A stretch of DNA of 6,322 bases from an uncultured Bacteroidales bacterium. GTDB taxonomy: Bacteria > Bacteroidota > Bacteroidia > Bacteroidales > Bacteroidaceae. Positions 1-5,600 of this stretch are shown here, in pieces. The notes under the pieces are model-generated. The model searched no databases. It saw only the letters and a program-made list of their open reading frames with translations, and had not been told where the DNA came from. Location: positions 1 through 6,322 of the forward strand of contig CALBKR010000197.1 of NCBI GenBank assembly GCA_937896105.1, in the 5' to 3' direction. The translations under genes and the position numbers were made by a program. Numbering within the stretch: the stretch's first letter is position 1; each line of letters opens with the position of its first letter.

Positions 1-66
1 CTTATTAAAAATCCTGGTGGCGGTATTGCCCCTACAGGCGGATATATTGCAGGCAGAAAAGACCTT
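1..66 (+). other. Fragment resembling the PLP-lysine motif of methionine gamma-lyase-like / 'aluminum resistance' proteins
   Basis: In frame 1 these bases read LIKNPGGGIAPTGGYIAGRK followed by DL. This matches my recollection of the signature around the pyridoxal-phosphate lysine in the YnbB/methionine-gamma-lyase-like family (Pfam Met_gamma_lyase), a cytosolic PLP-dependent enzyme group common in Firmicutes. Only about 22 residues are present, followed directly by a ribonuclease R motif, so this is not a working gene or domain. I infer a foreign sequence piece joined at the contig end. The Bacteroidota protein downstream has no known reason to carry this motif. Confidence 0.6.
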
Positions 67-2088
67 AGAAACAAGCCCATATTCACTATAGACGGAGCTG
101 ATTCAAAGGACTTCGACGATGCAGTATCCATCGAGTTGCTCGATAACGGCAAATACACATTCTTTAATGAGAGAGCCGGTGTTTATATGATTTGGAGAAA
201 CGGTGGCAATGGCGGTCATGATGGCGGCGATGGCACAATGGCTTCGTACAATGCAACCTATTGCGACTGGGCTTTGAATGCTTCAACAAACTACTCCGGT
301 GGCTATTATATTGCAACTCAGAGAGGCGATAGGAATGAACAGGGTACACTTATTATTATGAAAACTGGTGTATTTGATGCATATAGCGCTAATGAAGGTT
401 GGAGCGATACATTTAGCAATGTGTTCAAGATAGAGGAAGCTACTGTTGGACAGACAATAGATATTACATACAAGTTTACATACAACGGTGTTGTTAAAGA
501 GGAATACACCTATGTTGCAAGCGCGACAGTTGGAGAAGTATTTCCTGCTGTTATGGTAGAATTTCCTTATGGAATTACTGCTACCAAGCCCGAAGGTACA
601 GTAGAGGCAAGCGACGAAGGTCAGACTTATACAATCGAGTTGGAAGAAAATCTGCCATTTATTGCAGCAGACAGCTATGAAAATATCACACATTGGTATT
701 ATATGACAATCCACACCACTGTGAAATACCTTTATCACGAGGCTGATCAGGCTAATATACCTCTGACAGTAGCTACAAAGCCTGCAGCCGAGGCTAAATA
801 TGCGTGGGCTTTTGTAGGAAATCCATTTGACGGTTACAGAATCTACAACTACGCTGCCGGTGCAGACATGGTGCTCTCTTCATCGACAACTATGGCAGGA
901 ACAAATGGTGGCGGTACATATCCGGTAATGACAGCGCTTCCTGTTGCCGATGGAAACAACGAATTGTGGATTGCCACAGCAAGCTCTCACGGCACAAACG
1001 GCTTCTTCCTTGCACAGAAAGGTTTTGCCAACAACCGTATGAATAACCGTAACAATAAACTTGCTTATTGGACTGGCGGAGCTGATGCAGGTTCAACATT
1101 CCAGGTGTCAAGGTGCATTGTCCCTAACGGTTATTACCGTATATCTTACGACAATACCGGTACAGAATATTATCTGCAGGGTGTTGCGTCAAGTGTAAAG
1201 GGTTGTGCGTTTACAACAGCTACAGGTGCTGAGTCTGTATGGTACTATGGAGGCGGCAAACTACTTTCTTACACAGCCGGAAAGTATATCAAGGAGGATG
1301 GTAATACACGCGGTCTTCAGGGTGTTGGTGTTGAAGGTGGTAATGTAACTATTGCAGCTTCACCACGTGGCAATGGCAAATACACTGTAGCTTGTACAAG
1401 TTACTTGCACTTCAACACTTCAGGTAGCAACTATTTTGGCGACCACTGTGGTTCAGAAGGAGGTCACTCTAACCACGATATGATATTGGAGAATGTTATG
1501 TCTCTCCCTGTAACAATTTCTGAAGCCGGTTTTGCAACACTTTATGCTCCCGTAGCGCTTAAGGTGGCTGATGGTGTTGTAGCTTATACTGTTACACTCA
1601 ACGGCCAGTGGGCTACATTGAACAAGATCGAAGGCGGTATTATTCCTGCCAATACAGGTGTTGTACTCGCAGGCGAGGTTGTTGACAATGAAATTACTCC
1701 AGCAGCCGGTACATACGATTTTGTTGTCACAACAACAGATGCAACCGCAGCAAGTGACCTTCGCGGTAGCGCACCTGCAACATATTACACCGAGGCCGGT
1801 ACATACTATGCACTTGCACAGGTTGAAGGTGTAGTCGGTTTCTACAAGGACGAGTTCAATGAGAGCCGTTTCCAGTACAACAGCCACAAGGCATACCTGT
1901 ATGTTGCCGGTAGTGCTGAAACTGCTTCTTACAGCTTCCGTTTCGGTGAGGGCACAACGGGCATTGACGAGATAACAGAGAACAGAGTACAGAGTACAGT
2001 TATCTACGACCTTACAGGTCGCCGTGTTGAGGAGATTACTGAGCCGGGCATTTACATTGTAGGTGGCAAGAAAGTTTTGGTGAAATAA
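1..2088 (+). CDS. C-terminal part of a secreted Bacteroidota multidomain surface protein (5' partial, chimeric N-terminus)
   Basis: The frame is open from base 1 to a TAA at 2086-2088 (695 codons), so no start is visible; the TTG at 136 is inside the frame and is not a credible start. Residues 1 to about 50 do not belong to the rest (see separate entries). From about residue 52 the protein is a Gly-, Tyr- and Asn-rich beta-strand protein. About 140-265 reads as a beta-sandwich (VGQTIDITYKFTYNG, ending in an aromatic HWYYMTIHT stretch). About 267-490 has beta-trefoil/lectin-like repeats (YRIYNYAAG, YYRISYDNTG, GKYTVACTS). About 501-650 is a Bacteroidota accessory domain beginning with SEAGFATLYAPVAL. 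Residues 655-695 (IDEI...IYDLTGRRV...GIYIV...KKVLVK) form a tail resembling the type IX secretion sorting domain or a related short terminal domain. No catalytic motif is visible. I infer it is the non-catalytic end of a secreted glycan-binding or glycan-degrading protein; its enzyme domain, if any, is missing. Secretion by the type IX route is likely but not certain. Confidence 0.8.
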   Translation, partial: LIKNPGGGIAPTGGYIAGRKDLRNKPIFTIDGADSKDFDDAVSIELLDNGKYTFFNERAGVYMIWRNGGNGGHDGGDGTMASYNATYCDWALNASTNYSGGYYIATQRGDRNEQGTLIIMKTGVFDAYSANEGWSDTFSNVFKIEEATVGQTIDITYKFTYNGVVKEEYTYVASATVGEVFPAVMVEFPYGITATKPEGTVEASDEGQTYTIELEENLPFIAADSYENITHWYYMTIHTTVKYLYHEADQANIPLTVATKPAAEAKYAWAFVGNPFDGYRIYNYAAGADMVLSSSTTMAGTNGGGTYPVMTALPVADGNNELWIATASSHGTNGFFLAQKGFANNRMNNRNNKLAYWTGGADAGSTFQVSRCIVPNGYYRISYDNTGTEYYLQGVASSVKGCAFTTATGAESVWYYGGGKLLSYTAGKYIKEDGNTRGLQGVGVEGGNVTIAASPRGNGKYTVACTSYLHFNTSGSNYFGDHCGSEGGHSNHDMILENVMSLPVTISEAGFATLYAPVALKVADGVVAYTVTLNGQWATLNKIEGGIIPANTGVVLAGEVVDNEITPAAGTYDFVVTTTDATAASDLRGSAPATYYTEAGTYYALAQVEGVVGFYKDEFNESRFQYNSHKAYLYVAGSAETASYSFRFGEGTTGIDEITENRVQSTVIYDLTGRRVEEITEPGIYIVGGKKVLVK
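49..159 (+). other. Fragment resembling the ribonuclease R catalytic-domain entry motif
   Basis: Bases from about 49 read GRKDLRNKPIFTIDGADSKD followed by FDDAVSIELLDNGKYT. The IDGxDxKDxDDAV pattern is the metal-binding aspartate cluster of RNase II/R exoribonucleases, and GRKDLR just before it and xxNGxY just after it are also normal there. In a true RNase R the next residues would be close to LGVHIADVSHYV. Here the sequence switches to FFNERAGVYM, which fits the Bacteroidota surface protein. About 30 residues are present, with no start or continuation of the nuclease. The shared GRKDL at the left edge and GKY at the right edge are plausible short-homology joining points. Confidence 0.65.
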
Positions 2089-2102
2089 TATCACCAAAAC
2101 TT
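2072..2102 (+). terminator. Perfect 12-bp stem-loop spanning the stop codon of the first gene
   Basis: Bases 2072-2083 (aagttttggtga) are the exact reverse complement of 2091-2102 (tcaccaaaactt), with a 7-base loop at 2084-2090 that contains the TAA stop. The stem is AT-rich and has no U-tract after it, so it is not a textbook rho-independent terminator. It could act as a weak terminator or as a 3'-end stabilising structure. The right arm (2091-2102) can alternatively pair with 2183-2198 in the downstream palindrome, so the two structures compete. The structure is certain from the bases; the role is inferred. Confidence 0.5.
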
Positions 2103-2201
2103 CGATAACGCTTGCAGCAATAGGTCACGCGTAGCGCGGACGCAGTTCGCGCCGTGTGGGTTGCGAGAAGCAAGCGTTGTCAAGGTCTTGGTAAAGTGAT
2201 A
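2089..2201 (+). repeat. Long imperfect palindrome (REP/MITE-like element) after the first gene
   Basis: The whole 113 bases fold on themselves. The outer arms are 2089-2115 and 2170-2201; their inner 12 bp (2104-2115 with 2170-2181) are complementary apart from one G-U pair. A short 4-bp helix follows (2117-2120 with 2161-2164). The GC-rich core pairs 2126-2131 with 2153-2158 and 2134-2140 with 2146-2152 around a 5-base loop (2141-2145). The GC-rich core contrasts with the AT-rich surroundings. The right outer arm, in the same frame as the upstream gene, encodes VKVLVK-stop (2179-2199), repeating the upstream protein's ending. It may be a dispersed palindromic element, a duplicated gene-end hairpin, or a structured 3' UTR. 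I do not recognise a named family. Confidence 0.6.
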
Positions 2202-2208
2202 AATGCTT

Positions 2209-2280
2209 TGTCATCCTGACGATAGGAAGGATCTAACAAACAATATTCAGAGATTCTTCACCTAAAGGTTCAGAATGACA
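2209..2280 (+). repeat. Imperfect inverted repeat of the dispersed Bacteroidota GTCATYCTGA...GAAGRATCT type
   Basis: The left arm (2209-2234) begins tgtcatcctga and ends gaaggatct. The right arm (2251-2280) begins agattcttca and ends cagaatgaca. The reverse complement of the right arm begins tgtcattctga and ends gaagaatct, so the arms match except for a few transitions and a small length difference in the middle. The spacer is 16 bases (2235-2250). Palindromes of this general sequence are, to my recollection, scattered in many copies between genes in Bacteroidota genomes. It ends only 29 bases before the likely start of the small gene, so it probably lies in that gene's 5' leader or promoter region. 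Confidence 0.65.
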
Positions 2281-2309
2281 GTTGAATGATTAAAAAATTA
2301 TACAATAAT

Positions 2310-2477
2310 ATGAAGAAGACTTATGTATCACCTCTTATGGTAGAGGTAAACGTAGAGGCAGAGCAGATGCTTGCTGCTTCCATTGGAGTGAATAAAGATA
2401 AGACAGTAGATACCTCAACCCCCGGTGCACAGCTCGATGGCGGCCACCGCGGTACTTGGGGAAATCTCTGGAAGTAA
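2310..2477 (+). CDS. Small hypothetical protein of the Bacteroidota 'MKKTYxxPxM' type (55 aa)
   Basis: Translation from ATG at 2310 gives MKKTYVSPLMVEVNVEAEQM then LAASIGVNKDKTVDTSTPGA and a Gly/Trp-rich end (GGHRGTWGNLWK) before TAA at 2475-2477. An in-frame ATG at 2286 would add eight residues (MIKKLYNN). I prefer 2310 because small Bacteroidota proteins that I recall as related begin MKKTY.xP.M, and because this leaves an AT-rich 5' leader after the palindrome. No Shine-Dalgarno sequence helps the choice, as is usual in this phylum. There is no signal peptide, membrane segment or recognised domain; the C-terminal half is probably disordered. The gene stands alone, with palindromic elements before it and a strong terminator 38 bases after it, so it is probably its own transcription unit or the end of one. 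Function is unknown. Confidence 0.7.
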   Translation: MKKTYVSPLMVEVNVEAEQMLAASIGVNKDKTVDTSTPGAQLDGGHRGTWGNLWK

Positions 2478-2514
2478 AAAACAATTTCATTTGTTTCATA
2501 AAATTTAGGTTTCG

Positions 2515-2552
2515 GGAGCAGGCACATAAGGCGCCTGCTCCTTTTTCTTTTT
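2515..2552 (+). terminator. Strong rho-independent terminator after the small gene
   Basis: A perfect 9-bp GC-rich stem (ggagcaggc at 2515-2523 with gcctgctcc at 2533-2541) has a 9-base loop and is followed at once by a T-rich tract, tttttcttttt (2542-2552). This is a canonical intrinsic terminator on the + strand. It separates the small gene from the large enzyme gene, which therefore needs its own promoter. Confidence 0.9.
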
Positions 2553-2559
2553 CCATTAG

Positions 2560-2681
2560 CCCAATAAAAGTGCTTTAGTCCATTGCTATATAAAATAATA
2601 TTAATATTTTTACAAAAAATATATATATTAGCCTTTTTGTGCGGCTTTAGTAATTGATTAATTAATCCAATAACTATAATT
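2560..2681 (+). promoter_or_regulatory. AT-rich leader expected to carry the promoter of the large enzyme gene
   Basis: After the terminator, about 120 bases with very high A+T lead to the ATG at 2682. A promoter must lie here if the terminator works. No clean match to the Bacteroidota consensus (TTTG about 20 bases before TAnnTTTG) is evident, so I place no exact boxes. An imperfect direct repeat, gctttagtccattg (2572-2585) and gctttagtaattg (2644-2656), and a near-palindrome, attgattaattaatccaat (2653-2671), ending 10 bases before the start codon, are possible but unproven regulator sites. The AT-rich leader before the ATG with no Shine-Dalgarno is normal for this phylum. Confidence 0.4.
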
Positions 2682-5600
2682 ATGAAACTTAAATCCATTC
2701 TTCTTTCGGCATTGTCGGCAATGTTCATCAGCGCCGGTGCTTATGCTCAGAGCGACTACTATGTAGTCCACGGCTCGAACGAGAACGTGACCCACGCGAC
2801 ACACTATCCAATTGCGGTAGGTATCGTGGGCACACACAGTGCGCAGCAGCTGGTGAACAACATTGCTTCGGCACCGCGTTGTGCTGCCTATTTCGACAAG
2901 ACTGCCAATGTCTTTGAGGTAAAGCGTGGCGAGACGGTTACGCCGCTCATTACCATAAACGGAAGCTGGATGCACGGCTATGTATATGTCGACTGGAACA
3001 ACAACAAGCAGTTCGATGTAAACCTGCAGGGCGATGGCCCGTACACAAAGGGCGAGGGCAACGAACTTATGTGCTGGTCGCTCTATAGCAAGAATACCAA
3101 CGGCGATACTGGCTGGAACAGTGCCGGTATCTACCAGTCGAGCGGTGATGTTCTTGCTCCGGGCTCATTCATCGTGCCAACTGATGTCGAGGATGGCGCT
3201 CTGTTCCGTATGCGTTATGCAGTGCAGTGGAACAGCATTGACCCCACAGGTTCATACGCTAACTTCATAAGCGACGGCGGCTCAATAATCGATGTTATGC
3301 TCAAGGTGAGCGGCGAGACCGGTGATGTGGCGGTGACATATCCCATCGATGACTATAACGAGCCACGCGTGGGAACAACTCCCGATGCCACCGCATGGGG
3401 TGCTATTGCCGATGGCCTTAATGCCACCTGGGCTTCGCGTGATGTGCACTACAAACTGCACGAGGTACCCGAGGTGGTGCAGAAGAATTCAGCCGAAATC
3501 TATGCCTGGAAGGGCGAACGTGCCAACATCCAGGCTGTTCTCTACAGCAAGAGCGACCAGGGGATGATGACGGTACGTATGACCGAGTGGAAGAAGAACG
3601 GAGCCGCAACAGGCATCAATGGTGGCGATGCGCGTTTTGTGAACTATGTGATTACCGACGATTATGTATCTTGCGGCAACCACCCGATGACACTGCCGCA
3701 GTGGCTTGTTGCCGATGTCATTGACCAGGACAAGCCTCACGCTGTCCCTGCAATGGAGACACGCCCTGTGTGGTGTACGATAGAGGTTCCACGCTACATA
3801 GAGGCCGGTGAATACACAACTGCCCTTGAGGTCGTGGACGAGAATGGCGAGGTTGTGAAGACTCTCCCCTTGACTGTGAATGTGAACAGCCGTTCATTGC
3901 CCACTGTGGCAAACCAGAGATTCCACCTCGACTTGTGGCAACAGCCCTATTCGGTAAGCCGTTACTACCAGGTCGAGCGTTGGAGCGATGAGCACTTTGA
4001 GGCTTTACGCCCCTATCTTGCAGCTCTTGGCCGTGCCGGTCAGCGCAGTGTTACAGCAATCCTTTTCTACGAGCCGTGGGGTGAACAGACACACGACCTA
4101 TTCGACCCGATGGTGCAGACTACAAAGAAATCCAACGGCTCTTGGGAGTATGACTACACGGTATTCGACAAATATGTGGAGCTTTGCGCCGAGTATGGCA
4201 TCGACAAGCAAATAAACTGCTTCAGTATGGTACCTTGGGATATGAGCTTCCGCTACTACGATGAGGCTACAGGCAGTTACAAGAATATCACAACCAATAC
4301 AAGTTCTTCCGATTACAGGAATCTGTGGACAAGTTTCCTCACAGCATTCAAGGCTCACTTGCAGGAGAAGGGCTGGTTTGAGAAGACTAACATCGCAATG
4401 GACGAGCGTGCCGAGAGCGACCTTAACAATGCATATGCTATTGCCAATGGCCTCGGCTTTAACTGCGCTCTTGCCGGCAACTACCACAGTTCGCTCTGCG
4501 GCACATACCGCGACCTCTGCGCACAGCTTGGTCAAGAACATCAGTTCACTGCCGAACAGCTCGCAAGCCGCAAGGAAAAGGGCTGGATTACAACCTACTA
4601 TACAAGCTGCGCTAACAGCGAACCGAATATCTACACAAACTCATATCCTGCCGAGGCTGCATACCTTCCAATTTATGCGGCGCAGATGAACCTTGACGGT
4701 TACCTGCACTGGTCGTGGATAAACTGGGACGAGCATCCGCTCACCGACAGCCGTTTCCGCAAGTTCGGCTCGGGTGACACATACTGCTACTATCCGGGCA
4801 ACCGCTCAAGCGTGCGTTTCGAGCGTCTTATCGAGGGTATTCACCAGTTTGAGAAGATACATATCCTGCGCGAGGAGTACAAGAATGACAGCGAGAAACT
4901 TGCGACACTCAACGCGCTTCTGGGTCGCTTCACGGGCTCTGTAGCAGGTGAGGAGTGTGCGGCAATTGTCAATGACCTCGAGGATTTCCTTAACGGCAAG
5001 GAGGTTGAAGTACCGGTGGCCAAGGATGTGACTACTGGTTACTATCACCTGGTGAGCAAGTCTACAGCACGTGCCGAGCACCTGTACAACAATGCTTTCC
5101 ACAGTGGCAATAGCCTTAAGTTTACTTTGCAGTCGAACTCTATGGTGAATACAAACAATGGTATATGGCACATTGAGGTAAAGGATAACAACAAACTCGG
5201 TATTGTTAACGGTGACGGTAACCCCATTGTCGCAGGAGCTTCCTATGGAGGTTCAATTGTCGGTTCATATACAGAACTCACTGTGGGCTCAACTAAGGAT
5301 GTAGGCGAGTACCGTTACTACTATTTCACCGAGGCGCTTAACTGTACCAACGGAGGTGCAAACTTCAAGGTAGGCGGTGCCGATTACATCACTACTTGGG
5401 CTCAAGGCGGTGCCGGTGCCGATGATAACCAGTGGCGTTTTGAGCCTGTCGATATGGACGGTATGAATGTGTATGATGTTGTTGTTGAAGGCAATGCCGA
5501 TGTCTATGTGACATACGACACAACAGGCGAGAAGGCTTTTGATGGCGGTTTCTTCATTACCGCGAATACCGTCACAAGCGATAAAATATCGGTTGCGATG

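Noticed and set aside
136..138. TTG as the start codon of the first gene
   Set aside because: The frame is open upstream to base 1 and this codon falls within the RNase R-like motif, so it is an internal leucine codon, not a start.
283..738. A 151-codon minus-strand open frame
   Set aside because: It is antisense to the Bacteroidota beta-rich coding region, with no motif; the plus frame continues without interruption.
1453..2097. A 214-codon minus-strand open frame with many Cys residues
   Set aside because: It is antisense to the accessory domain and sorting tail of the first gene, which are recognisable; no domain or start context supports it.
2089..2199. The 36-codon in-frame segment after the first stop as a genuine C-terminal extension
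   Set aside because: It needs stop-codon readthrough, its middle is unlike any protein domain and is fully explained by palindrome base-pairing. It is kept as a finding for the repeated KVLVK-stop only.
2089..2285. A tRNA or known riboswitch in the structured spacer
   Set aside because: The fold is a single long hairpin, with no cloverleaf, no T-loop GTTCGA sequence and no riboswitch core I can recognise.
2321..2728. A 135-codon minus-strand open frame covering the small gene, terminator and leader
   Set aside because: It runs across a strong plus-strand terminator and AT-rich leader and matches no family; a chance frame.
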